From the NCBI RefSeq assembly GCF_023159225.1, contig NC_063184.1, positions 16,667,528 to 16,731,527 of the forward strand: a stretch of 64,000 nt of DNA, read 5' to 3'. Below the pieces are notes generated by a model. The model was not told the origin of the DNA, searched no databases, and worked only from the letters and a program-made list of their open reading frames with translations. Positions 1 to 9,889 of the stretch are shown in pieces. Position numbers and translations under genes: made by a program. The DNA is from Perognathus longimembris pacificus. Taxonomy: Eukaryota > Chordata > Mammalia > Rodentia > Heteromyidae. Each line of letters opens with the position of its first letter. Position 1 is the first letter of the stretch.

Positions 1-160
1 CCATACAACTCATAGGCAGGAGGGGAGGTAGTGGGGAGGGAGGGGTATGAGGGAAAAATGAGGGAGGAGGTAACAAGTTGGATAAGAAATGTACTTGCCT
101 TACATATGAAACTGTAACCTCTCTGTACTTCACTTTGACAGTAAAGAAGAAGAAAAAAAA
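1..160 (+). mobile_element. L1 3' end remnant, cut by the window's left edge
   Basis: A purine-rich stretch (GGGAGGGAGGGG) leads into AAGAAATGTACTTGCC, CTGTAACCTCTCTGTAC and an A-rich tail at 145-160. The same order of motifs ends the large L1 at 6600-6740 and recurs at 11990-12095 and, reversed, at 22285 and 63870. I read it as an L1 3' UTR plus tail. Nothing coding remains. Confidence 0.7.
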
Positions 161-185
161 TTAATGAGGAGGAGGCGGTTAAGGG

Positions 186-277
186 CAAGAGGCATGGATC
201 ACGTGGTATAGTGCTTGCCTAGGAAGTGCAAGCCCTAAGTTCAAACACTGGTACTGCTGAAAAAATAAATAAACAGT
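186..277 (+). mobile_element. ID-like SINE monomer
   Basis: ATCACGTGGTATAGTGCTTGCC is followed by CCTAAGTTCAAACACTGG, matching the A-box and B-box regions of tRNA-derived ID SINEs, and then an A-rich tail (AAAAAATAAATAAA). It is diverged and lacks a right monomer. Confidence 0.6.
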
Positions 278-799
278 GCTTTCATAGGAGAATGAATTCC
301 TAACATTACTTCAAAAAACAACAACCAGTCTTCCTTATTAAAGTAAGAGATCTGGAAAATATCATAGATTTGGAAAATGTTTTACCAAGTTATTAAAAAT
401 ATAGCAACCTTAATATCAATTTGATGGGAATAATGCACAGCAAGGAAAATTGATGAATCAGTTGTAAAACACAGATGAACTTATGTAGTCTTGAAAAAAG
501 TCAGAAGTTGAAGATTTCGTACAATATTATACTATCTGCTTAACATTTTAAACATGTGTCATTTAATTATAGTAAACATAATTGTCTGCCTACTGAAAAA
601 ATAGTCAATATGTTTAATGAAATTAACAGCAAGATAAACTTAGAAATCAGACTACTCAGTAAATTTTTAATTTGTCATTGAAATCAGTTACTTTAGAATG
701 TGTCTTTTTGAAAAGGGTTACATTTGATTTTAGATAATCAATCTTTTGTTTAATGTGTAATTAAAATAAAGGTAATCTTAATGGCAAAAAAAAGATAAA
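278..799. other. Unassigned AT-rich intergenic DNA
   Basis: No open frame of interest, no recognisable repeat and no conserved motif is seen between the ID monomer and the L1 fragment that starts near 800. Confidence 0.6.
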
Positions 800-1362
800 A
801 TAATGGCATTCACAGGGAAATGGTAAGATCTTGAATGAATAGTATTGAGCAAGACAGCCTAAAGCACAGAGAACAAAGGTGCATGGCCTCCCTGATATGT
901 AGTTGTTGGAGGGGGAGGGGAGAACAGTAGAGATCATGTCTGTAAAGCAACAAACTTCTTTTCAAATGGTATTTCTACATATTTTGGTTAGCGATTTTAG
1001 ATCATCTCTCTAAAACCAAACAATAACTAAATAAACATAAAAAGGTCTCAAAAGCTACATACATATGATTATATAAGATGAGGCTAAGCAAAATGAACTC
1101 CAAGAGATGGAAACAGGAGGATTTTACTGTTGTCAATGTTTAATGTACTAGGTGAATTTCATTTGATGTACCCCCTGTAGTCACTGTATATGATTCTGGT
1201 ACACTGGATATTGTATATATGCTTATCTGAACTGGGGAAGGGAATGAAAAATGAAGGAGGGTGTAACAAATATGACAAAAAATGTACTCACTACCTTATT
1301 ATATAACTATACCCTCTCTGCACATCATCTTATCAATAAAATTTAATTAAAAAAAAAGAAAG
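800..1362 (+). mobile_element. 5'-truncated L1 (end of ORF2 plus 3' UTR)
   Basis: The run CACAGGGAAATGGTAAGATC, GAGCAAGACAGCCTAAAGC, CTCCCTGATATGTAG, GTAGAGATCATGTCTG and TCAAATGGTATTTC matches the end of ORF2 and the 3' UTR of the large L1 at 6185-6740 in order and orientation. The piece ends in an A-rich tail at about 1350-1362. It has lost everything upstream of the last ORF2 codons. It lies some 60 bp left of the large L1 and is more diverged. Confidence 0.8.
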
Positions 1363-1406
1363 TCTTTTCTTTAACTTGGAAGAAAAGTAATTTCTCATTT
1401 TTAAAA

Positions 1407-1419
1407 CATCCACATTTTG
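1407..1419 (+). repeat. 5' target-site duplication of the large L1
   Basis: CATCCACATTTTG here and CATCCACCTTTTG at 6749-6761 agree at 12 of 13 positions and bracket the L1 exactly. This is the signature of target-primed reverse transcription. Confidence 0.75.
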
Positions 1420-2714
1420 AAGACGAGGGAAGATGGCACCGCCAGAGTAGGGAGGCACCCCAACTCGCTCCAACTGAATAGCAAGCTGGGAACTCCAGCA
1501 CCCAACACCCCATCAAGAACCCAGCAAAACCAGCAGCCAGAAGCAATAGAGAAACGCAGGAAATGAAAAAGAACAACAACAAAAAAGAGCCTATAACCTG
1601 CACGGAGCTGGAAAAATCTCCGGGGTACCCCTCCCCCACCCGCCGACCCTGGCCCGAACAAAGGCCAAGCTAGGAAAGGGGACCCGGTGCCAACAAACCA
1701 ACAGCCGAAAAGTCACGCCAGGAGCACAGAGTCCAGACGGTGGGACTCCACGGACCCCAGACGGAGTGCGGACCACCGAGACAGATGGCAGCAGCAAAGG
1801 ACCAGAGGTGGGGGGACCGAACAGCTGTGATCAGACGTAAGAAGCCGGGGAACCCGAGGTGCAAACGGAGAGAGCCGGGGTCACCACCACCACACGACCG
1901 ATTGCTACACCCCAGCACCACAGCCCCGAAAAATCCACAGCAGTGCAGGACACACACTCAACCCAGGACCAGTAAGTTTCCCATTATGCCCCCCCCACCA
2001 ACGAGAGACCAGCTCTAGCAGAGACCCAAACCCTACAAAGAAGCTAGAGCTCCCTCCCTCCCCCTCCCCACCCCGAGGGAATAAAGCAGCTCCATAGTTG
2101 GCAGAGCAGCACCAAGGCATCCCCCCCCCCAACAAAGCCCCAGCAGAGCAACCTGAACCTGGCCTCACAGGCCCCGCCCCCTCCCCAGCAGGGGCCCGGG
2201 ACTGGTAGGCTTTGGAAGCCCCAGGCTCACTGGTGAGCAACAACAGCAGAGCAGGGTCACCTGGGCCCCAATACACTCCCCCCTTACAGCAGGGGCACAG
2301 AGAGTCTGCAGGCACTAACCCGCGCCCAGACACTTCATCCTGCAGGGGCCCACGCATACCATCCCCCCACAACAACTTCGCGAGAGGACACAAGCACCCT
2401 CCAACAACTCGGGCAACTCATCCCCAAAGGAAGCACCACAGTGCACATGCACGCACCACCTGGAGGGCCAGCTTAGGCCAGCGTGCTAGCCCCCCAGCAG
2501 GAGGACCTCCTGCCCAAACCCCCGCAGGAGCACACAAGCGGGCACAGGTGAGGGTGACCGCCTCAGCAACAATCAAGGTCATGCTCACACATTGGGCAGT
2601 AAGGTTCAACAGCCAAACTCAAACCCAGAGCCAGGACACAAACAAGTCTCCCACTGACGGACCAGCAGGAACCAGCACAAAGCCAACCCAGGGAAGCTAC
2701 CCACAGATCTCCAG
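1420..2714 (+). promoter_or_regulatory. L1 5' UTR / internal promoter
   Basis: About 1.3 kb of C-, A- and G-rich DNA, unlike the AT-rich surroundings, precedes ORF1. The YY1-like AAGATGGC sits at 1430-1437, close to the inferred element start. The long open frames on both strands here come from the GC-rich composition and resemble no known protein. By family knowledge this region would hold the internal Pol II promoter. Whether it is active cannot be seen. Confidence 0.7.
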
Positions 2715-3815
2715 ATGCGCAAATCACAAAGAAATATAACAAATTTCATCAAAAGGCAAGCCAACTCGCCAGCTCCAAAAAGCAGCACAACTGAAGAGGA
2801 GATGGAGAATAAAAAAACAACTGAGGCTATGCTAGCAGAAATGATGGAAAGCCTCAGAAAACAATTCCAGGAGTTCAGAGTGGAAGTCTCAAAGGACATC
2901 GAGGAAGCCAAAAAAGAAATGGAAGCAAAAAGGGATACAGTGCAAACCTCCGTCAAAGAAGACCTTAACATCCTGAGAAGTGAAATGCATGAAAAAATAC
3001 ATTTAAAATACAACTCTTTAAAGGAAGAAATTTCCACGATCAGAGCTGATCTGGCAACCATAAATAGCTCTCGGACATCCATAAACTCCACACTTGAATC
3101 CACAGCACAAAGAATTGATCATATGGAAGCCAGAATTTCTCTTTGAACAATGATGCAGCCGATAAGAACCAGAAAATTACCACACTCCAAGAAACGGTAA
3201 AGCTCCAGGGCAGACTAATCCAGGAGCTCGTGGACAAAGACAAGAGATATAATGTGCACATAATTGGAATAGAAGAAGGAGCTGAATACCAGAGCAGAGG
3301 GTTTCAACATATTTTCAATAAAGTAATTGCAGAAAACTTCCCCAATCTCACAGGGGACCCCATCCAAGTAACCGAAGCCTATAGGACACCTGGCAGACCA
3401 GATCCTAGAAAAGCCACACAAAGGTACATAATATTCAAGACTTCAGATCTCAAGAATAAAGAGCAAATTTTGAATGCAGCCAAAGTGAAGAAAGAAATTT
3501 ATTACAATGGGAAGAGCAAACCTCTCCACACAAACCTACCACGCACGAAGAGAATGGAAGAACACCATCCAAGTCCTACAGGCCAACCACTTCCAACCTG
3601 GAATAAAATATCCAGCGAAGCTGGAGCTCATATTCGAAGGGAAAACCAGATCTTTCCATAGCCAAGAGGATCTAAAGGAGTATGTGAATAAAAAACCAGC
3701 CCTACAGCGAATTCTAAGAGGGGAATCCCATCCAACAGAAATCGTACAGGACACACAGACAGAAACAGAAAGAAACTACAATAGCCAGAGCCCAACAGAA
3801 AGAGCAGCTCACTAA
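2715..3815 (+). pseudogene. L1 ORF1 (RNA-binding chaperone), two frameshifts
   Basis: The L1 ORF1 protein is a trimeric nucleic-acid chaperone that coats L1 RNA. The ATG at 2715 opens a frame that begins MRKSQRNITNF and continues with a charged, heptad-like segment (about residues 30-140) that would be the coiled coil. That frame ends at 3146. The reading continues in a second frame (about 3143-3550) with the RRM-like part (DKRYNVHIIGIEE, then FPNLTGDPIQVTEAYRTPGR). It then returns to the first frame (about 3540-3815) with the C-terminal domain (ANHFQPGIKYPAKLELIFEG) and stops at 3813-3815. Two small indels, near 3140 and near 3545, are the simplest explanation. No single frame now spans the protein. 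Confidence 0.88.
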
Positions 3816-3855
3816 AGACAAGAAAAAAAAAGAGAAAAAACAGCCCAACAAGAAA

Positions 3856-6281
3856 ATGGAAGGAGAAAAGACACTCTTATCCTTGATCTCTTTGAATATA
3901 AATGGTATAAACTCTCTGATAAAGAGGAGCAGACTGGCAGAATGGATCCGCAAACAAAAAGTTGCCATCTGTTGTCTACAAGAGACCCACCTTACAGCAA
4001 GGGATTAAAAACAGGCTCTGAATGAAAGGATGGAGCAAGATCTTCCAAGCAAACGCACCTACCAAAACAGCAGGAGTAGCCATCCTGATCTCAGACAAGC
4101 TGGACTTCTCATTAAAATCAACTCAAAAAGACAAAGAAGGTCACTACATTTTAATACAAGGAAAAATCCAAGACATCACGGTGATAAATGTATACTCACT
4201 GAACAAAAGAGGCCCTACATATGTCAAGCAAATTCTCACAGAACTACAGAACAAGATAGACCCAAACACAATCATAGTGGGTGACTCTCCAAGAGACAGA
4301 TCCAACACCCAGAGGATTAGCAGGGGAGCTGAGAACCTAAGTAACACCATATCCCAAATGGATCTGACAGATCTATACAGAATCTTCTACCCTACAGAGA
4401 CCCAATACACCTTCTTCTCAGCAGTCCATGAATCATACTCCAAAATAGACCATGTCATAGCCCACACAAAGAACCTCAGTAAATACATAAGTATTGACGT
4501 CATCCCATGCATTATATCTGACCACAGTGGAATAATGGTAACCCTCAATAACAACGGTTACCACAGAGGCTATACACATTCTTGGAGGCTAAACCCCACA
4601 CTGTTATCCAACACTTGGGCCACAGACCAAATTAAAGATGAAATTAACAAATTCATAAGCCACAATGACAATGAAAATACATCACAAAGAAACCTATGGG
4701 ACACAGCTAAGGCAGTACTGATGGGCAAGATCATCGCCCTCAGCACTCACATTAGAAGAGTGGAAACAGAGCAGGTGAATAGCCTCACATTGAAATTAAA
4801 ACAACTGGAGAAACAAGAAATGATCGAATCTAAAATGACTAAGAGGAGAGAGATCACAAAGATTAAAGAAGAGATAAATCTGATTGAAAATAGAAAGACC
4901 ATTCAACAAATAAATAAGACTAAAAGCTGGTTCTTTGAGAAAATACATAAAATTGACAGACCCTCGCAAGACAGAGAAAGCAATCCATAAATTCATATGG
5001 AACAGCAAAAGACCTAGAATAGCCAAAGCAATTCTGGGCAAAAAAAGCAGTGCAGGAGGTATCACAATACCAGACTTCAAGCTCTACTATAGGGCCATCA
5101 TAACAAAAACAGTCTGGTATTGGTATAAAAACAGACCTGAAGACCAATGGATTAGAATTAAAGATCCAGAAATAAAACCGCACTCTTACAGTCAGCTGAT
5201 ATTCGACAAAGGAGCTAAAGACATACAATTTAATAAACATAGCCTCTTCAACTACTGGTGCTCGGAGAACTGCGCAGCCATATGCAGAAAACTCAAAGTA
5301 GACCCATGCCTATCACCATGCACCATGATCAACTCAAAATGGATCAAGGACCTCAATATCAGACCTGAATCCTTGAAACTACTGAAGGACAGAGTAGGAA
5401 AGACGCTAGAACTTATAGGCACAGGAAGGAACTTCCTGAATAGAGTCCCAGGGGCACAACAAATAGGGGAGAGACTCGACAAATGGGACTACTACAAATT
5501 AAAAGGTTTCTGCACAGCTAAGGACATAGCCACCAAAATAGAAAGACAGCCAACCATATGGGAAAGGATCTTTACTAGCACAGCAACAGACAAAGGCCTA
5601 ATATTTGTCATCTACAGAGAACTAAAAAAACTAAGCCCCTCCAAGCCCAGTAAACCAATTAGGAAATGGGCAAAGGAGCTAAAGAGAGACTTCACAAGAG
5701 AAGAGATAAAAATGGCAAAGAAACATATGAGGAAATGTTCAACATCCCTGGTAGTAAAAGAAATGCAAATAAAAACAACCCTGAGATACCACCTCACTCC
5801 AGTTAGAATGGCCTATACTCTGAACTCAGGGAACAACAAATGCTGGAGGGGGTGCGGGGAAAGAGGAACCCTTCTCCATTGTTGGTGGGAGTGCAAATTA
5901 GTACAACCACTTTGGAGAACAGTATGGAGGTTTCTCAAAAAGCTCAATGTAGACCTACCCTATGACCCAGCCATACCACTCCTAGGCATCTATCCTGAAC
6001 AGCAGGTCCCAAGATATCAAAAAGAAATTTGCACTTCCATGTTTATTGCGGAACAATTCACAATAGCCAAAATATGGAATCAGTCCAGATGCCCCTCCAC
6101 AGATGAATGGATCCAAAAAATATGGTACCTATACACAATGGAATACTACATAGCGATTAGGAATGGTGAAATATTGTTATTCGCAGGGAAATGGTCAGAA
6201 CTTGAACAAATAATGTTGAGCAAGACAAGCCTAGAACACAGAAAACAAAGGGGCATGATCTCCCTGATATATGACTGTTAA
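3856..6281 (+). pseudogene. L1 ORF2 remnant: endonuclease and C-terminus, no RT
   Basis: Intact L1 ORF2 encodes an AP-like endonuclease, a reverse transcriptase and a cysteine-rich C-terminus. The ATG at 3856 starts MEGEKTLLSLISLNINGIN, with the NxNG and QETH endonuclease motifs, and stops at 4006-4008. The reading resumes in another frame at about 4022 with AGVAILISD, VINVYS, IVGD and SDHSG. The GDFN-type catalytic segment is shortened to GDSPRD, so a key Asn is absent. After KSWFFEKIHKIDRP (about 4970) the sequence jumps to EKAIHKFIWNSKRPRIAKA in a third frame. This skips the fingers, palm and FADD region. The C-terminal part then stays open to 6281, including the Cys-rich [18 protein letters not shown] and MEYYIAIRNGEI. 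Three frames and a missing core make it dead. Confidence 0.92.
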
Positions 6282-6748
6282 GATGGTGTGACGGAGAGAC
6301 AGTAGAGACCAGGTCTGTAAAATCAAAAACTGCTTGTCAAATGGTATTTCCCACAGGATTGGGTCAGCGACCCAACATTATGTAAGTAAAACCAAACAAC
6401 TACTCAACATATAATGGTCAAAAATTGACCTCTCAGTGGAATACAATAGCTCAAAAGCTATGTATGTACATTCATATAAGACTACTTTCGACATATTGTC
6501 TAATGTCAACATTACATTTAAAGCCCTAGGTGAATTTTCTTTGGCATAGGCCACGTGGCTACTGTATATGTTCTTGGTATATTGTGTATTGTATATATGT
6601 CTACCTGACCTAGGGAAGGGAAAGAAAAACAGGGTGTAAGATATCACAAGAAATGTACATACTGCCCTACTATGTAACTGTACCTTTTTTGCACAACACC
6701 GTGTCAAAAAATTTTTGTTTAATTAATAAATTACACACACAAAAAACC
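6282..6748 (+). mobile_element. L1 3' UTR and A-rich tail
   Basis: It follows the ORF2 stop (TAA, 6279-6281). It contains a purine-rich GGGAAGGGAAAGAAAAACAGGG block, GAAATGTACATACTGCC and a short tail (TTAATTAATAAATTACACACACAAAAAA) that runs into the 3' target-site duplication. Confidence 0.8.
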
Positions 6749-6761
6749 CATCCACCTTTTG
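6749..6761 (+). repeat. 3' target-site duplication of the large L1
   Basis: CATCCACCTTTTG matches 1407-1419 at 12 of 13 positions. Confidence 0.75.
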
Positions 6762-7590
6762 CTCATGTAAAACTGTTTTTTTTTTTAAAGAGAACAGTTG
6801 GAGATTTGCACTCACTAAACATACAATTTTAAAGGGAATTCCAAAGAAAATCATAGCCAATTGAGAGAAAGATTAATGGTTTAACTTAAAATCACATGAC
6901 TAATTTTACCTAAGTAACAGTCAATCTACTCATACAGTACAGCAATGCCAGTTACACAGTCAGGAAGAACAGGCTAAATTTAGCTCTGCAAATGGTTCCT
7001 TTCATTATTTTGGACAATTTGCTTCACTCCTCTGAGTTTTAACTAACTCAAGGTTGTTGTAACTATTGAATAAATCAATGCATGAAAATCCTTAGAGAAG
7101 TGCTTGGAATATATTAAGGACAAGAGCTGTACTTATTGTTTGTTATCACTACCATCTTCATTGCTGGGGAATTCTGTCAAGAAATATATATCCCAGAAAA
7201 AGTAAAATAAATAACCATATATATGGTATGTATATACATACAAATACATATTATACAAACATATATGTACATATATACATGTGTATATAGGATATATAGG
7301 ATATATTTACATACATATGTATCTATCATTCCCAGGGAATAACAATTATCCTTTTTTAGGTTCTCTTATATACCAACCATATATTTAGTATACCTACTAA
7401 AATGCCATTAGTGTTGGGTTAATATGGTCATTAAAATCCACTAAATAGATTAATAGTGGTAATTATTAGACTATATTTCCATATCAATGGTAATTATTGG
7501 ACCATGTTTGTCTTTTTTCCTTACTTTAATGTGATGTGCATTTTTCATTTTAAGCATAATGTTGGCATTTATGTTGCTCTGCATATGTAC
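6762..7590. other. Intergenic, no gene; TA-rich tract at 7195-7320
   Basis: AT-rich DNA without a recognisable gene. Positions 7195-7320 are a degenerate TATA/CATA tract (repeated ATATATAC and ACATATGT words). The rest shows no repeat that I can name. Confidence 0.6.
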
Positions 7591-7591
7591 T

Positions 7592-7803
7592 CTTTTTTTT
7601 TTTTTTTTTTTGCCAGTCCTGGGCCTTGGACTCAGGGCCTGAGCACTGTCCCTGGCTTCTTCCCGCTCAAGGCTAGCACTCTGCCACTTGAGCCACAGCA
7701 CCGCTTCTGGCCGTTTTCTGTATATGTGGTGCTGGGGAATCGAACCTAGGGCCTCGTGTATCCGAGGCAGGCACTCTTGCCGCTAGGCTATATCCCCAGC
7801 CCT
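7592..7803 (-). mobile_element. IDL-Geo-like dimeric SINE
   Basis: Reversed copy: T-run 7592-7610 (the poly(A) tail), GCCAGTCCTGGGCC..., then the ID half ending GCTATATCCCCAGCCC. Both halves carry tRNA-like A and B boxes when read on the minus strand. Similar words at both ends (ATGTACTCTT and ATGTATTCTT) look like a target-site duplication. Confidence 0.85.
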
Positions 7804-7847
7804 ATGTATTCTTTTTAACAAGATGTTTTATTAAAATTATTCATAAG

Positions 7848-7965
7848 GAATTGATTTAATTTAATTTTTATTATTTTTATAAAGGTGATGTATAGATGGG
7901 TTGCAGTTATATAATTCTGGTAAAGAGCACATATCTTTTTGGACAATGTCAAATGTTTGATTAAT
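7848..7965 (-). mobile_element. L1 3' end remnant
   Basis: TTTATTATTTTTATAAAGGTGATGTA, then GGGTTGCAGTTATATA and GACAATGTCAAATG, is the reverse of the L1 tail motif (GTAACTG...TGTACATCACC...AATAAA) seen in many copies here. Confidence 0.6.
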
Positions 7966-8995
7966 TTTAATTAAACATAATGTACATATGACTGTATAAT
8001 TTATCTATTTAGATGAATTTATAAGTAATGAAATATACTTCATCTCTTGGACTAAATCTCACAAGATCTATTACACTGATACTTTTAGGATTCTTGTATG
8101 AATATTTATATTGAAACTCATCTTTTTTTTCTCTTAAACCATTATTGTCTTTTGTCTTCTTGTTTTGTGCTCTGTAAATATTTAACTCACCTTTTAATTA
8201 TGAGGCCTAATCCGGTTTACAGAGCTTTGCTGCAAAGCTTGCTGGGAATGCTGACTTGAGGGAGAGGAGGCAAAACAAACACACATATATTTGACAAGTT
8301 TGTTTACATTTAAAATCTTTCTAAAGTTATTAGAGATTGACCTGGTTATTCTTTCTCTCTTTTCCCAATTAAGGTTTAATCATTTAAAATCCTCAAAACT
8401 TTCCTCTATGATGTTGACTCCTTATTAATTTCATAGAAGACATTTCATTCTCTTCAGGCACCCATCAGCACCCACACAAATCCTCATTACTGACCCATTT
8501 TTCCCCCCAGGTAACTCTCCATTCAGCAAGAGTTTTATCATTTCCACTTTTTGTCTTTAAAACCTTCTATGATTCTGTATCACCCTAAGCTCCTCTGTTT
8601 AGCAAGAAATAGGACGATCTAATTCATATGCATATTTTTCCAGCTTTCTAAGAGAAACCATCCCATTTCATAAGCCAATGATGCCATGGGTGGTACAATT
8701 CCTCTTTCTGAGATATCTTCTCTTCTGACACATTTCCAGGCTAATACTACTACTCCCTACCAACATTCTTTAGGACTCATTTCAAATTTTTTAATGTTTT
8801 CAAAGAACCCTGTTTCTAACATAGCACATATTACATAACAAAAACAGACTGATTTTTTTATTTGTTTGGTTTTTTTTATAATCTTATCTCCTGTGTATGC
8901 ATAATAGTCTTGTAAGTACATCACATAACCTTGGTAATTAAAAATGAGTTAAAATAAGTACAAATGAGAACATTTAGTATAAACAATATGACAAA
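7966..8995. other. Intergenic, nothing recognised
   Basis: AT-rich sequence. No open frame above background, no repeat that I can name and no RNA gene motif. Confidence 0.6.
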
Positions 8996-8997
8996 AA

Positions 8998-9240
8998 TTA
9001 TGGCCATGCATAGTAACTCATGCCTGTAATCCTGCCTACTCAAGAGACAGAGGTCAGGAGAACTGGAACAATGTGGTTTGAGGCTAACCCAGGCAAAATA
9101 TTTTCTGGATGCTACCTCAACCTATATAAAGCTGGGCACAAGGACATGTGCCTGTCATACCAGCTGTGTGGAAAACGCAAATAATCAGATCACAGTCCAG
9201 AGAGCTCAACTATAAATGCAAAACCCTACTCCAAAATTAA
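8998..9240 (+). mobile_element. B1-like (7SL-derived) SINE, diverged
   Basis: The run CATAGTAACTCATGCCTGTAATCC, then AGAGACAGAGGTCAGGAGAACTGG, is the 7SL/B1 left-arm pattern. A second, weaker copy of the pattern follows (GGGCACAAGGACATGTGCCTGTCATACC). Diverged. Confidence 0.65.
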
Positions 9241-9245
9241 GAAAA

Positions 9246-9482
9246 ATGCTGGCACTGGTGGCTCACACCTGTAATCCTAGCTACTTAGGAGGCTGAGATC
9301 TGAGGATTGCAGTTCGAAGCCAGCCCAAGCAGGGAACTCCATGACACTCTTATCTACAATTAATCACAGGAAGAGCCAGAAATGGCACTGTGGCTCACAT
9401 GACACAGTGCTAGCCTTGAGCAAAAGGAGCTCAAGGATAGAGCTTGGGACCAGAATTCAAGCCCCATTTCCAACAAAATTAA
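9246..9482 (+). mobile_element. B1-like plus tRNA-like dimeric SINE
   Basis: The left half (GGTGGCTCACACCTGTAATCC, GGAGGCTGAGATCTGAGG) is 7SL/B1-like. The right half (CTGTGGCTCACATGACACAGTGCTAGCC...ATTCAAGCCCC) is the same tRNA-like module that ends IDL-Geo SINEs. Its A-rich tail has grown into the GAAA microsatellite that follows. Confidence 0.8.
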
Positions 9483-9485
9483 AAA

Positions 9486-9493
9486 CAAAGAAA

Positions 9494-9557
<64 letters not shown>

Positions 9558-9574
9558 AGAAAGAAAGAAAGAAA

Positions 9575-9606
<32 letters not shown>

Positions 9607-9690
9607 GAAGGAAGGAAGGAAGGAAGGAAGGAAGGAAGGAAGGAAGGAAGGAAGGAAGGAAGGAAGGAAGGAAGGAAGGAAAAGAAAAAT
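9486..9690 (+). repeat. (GAAA)n then (GGAA)n microsatellite
   Basis: About 115 bp of GAAA with single-base slips is followed by about 77 bp of pure GGAA, directly on the 3' tail of the SINE at 9246-9482. Lysine/glutamate- or serine/phenylalanine-rich open frames across it are artefacts of the repeat. Confidence 0.97.
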
Positions 9691-9721
9691 TTAAAGAATA
9701 TTAAGAAAAACAAAAAAAAAA

Positions 9722-9793
9722 AATGAGGCTGAGGGTATGGCTCAAGTGGCAAAAAGCAGAAGGCCCTAAATTCAAAGCCCAGTATTCCCAAAG
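9722..9793 (+). mobile_element. ID-like SINE monomer
   Basis: GAGGGTATGGCTCAAGTGGC and CTAAATTCAAAGCCCAGTA match the A-box and B-box parts of the tRNA-like module. The tail is short. Confidence 0.5.
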
Positions 9794-9816
9794 AAAACTT
9801 CTTAAAGTAAAAAAGC

Positions 9817-9857
9817 TTTATGATCTGAGGTTTGATCTGAGGTATGATCTGAGGTAT
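9817..9857 (+). repeat. Three-copy 13-bp tandem repeat
   Basis: The unit TATGATCTGAGGT (with one T variant) is repeated three times in a row. Confidence 0.7.
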
Positions 9858-9889
9858 GAAGGTTTTAGGAGACAAGAGAAAACAAAGTG

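Larger units (their letters stand above)
1420..6748 (+). mobile_element. LINE-1 with complete 5' end but RT-deleted ORF2
   Basis: A full-layout L1 retrotransposon: GC-rich 5' UTR (1420-2714), ORF1 (2715-3815), ORF2 remnant (3856-6281), 3' UTR (6282-about 6716) and an A-rich tail, bracketed by a 13-bp target-site duplication. The 5' end carries AAGATGGC (1430-1437), the YY1-type motif typical of L1 5' UTRs, so the copy looks 5'-complete. It cannot be autonomous: ORF1 has two frame changes, ORF2 has an early frame change, and about 1.4 kb encoding the reverse-transcriptase core is missing between about 4972 and 4980. The total is about 5.3 kb, against 6-7 kb for an intact mammalian L1. Confidence 0.93.

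Noticed and set aside
1343..2739. Long open frames on both strands at 1343-2739
   Set aside because: They lie in the GC-rich L1 5' UTR, show no known domain and arise from low stop-codon density.
9341..9875. Lysine/glutamate-rich and serine/phenylalanine-rich proteins
   Set aside because: They are translations of the GAAA/GGAA microsatellite at 9486-9690. The same applies to 50630-51058.
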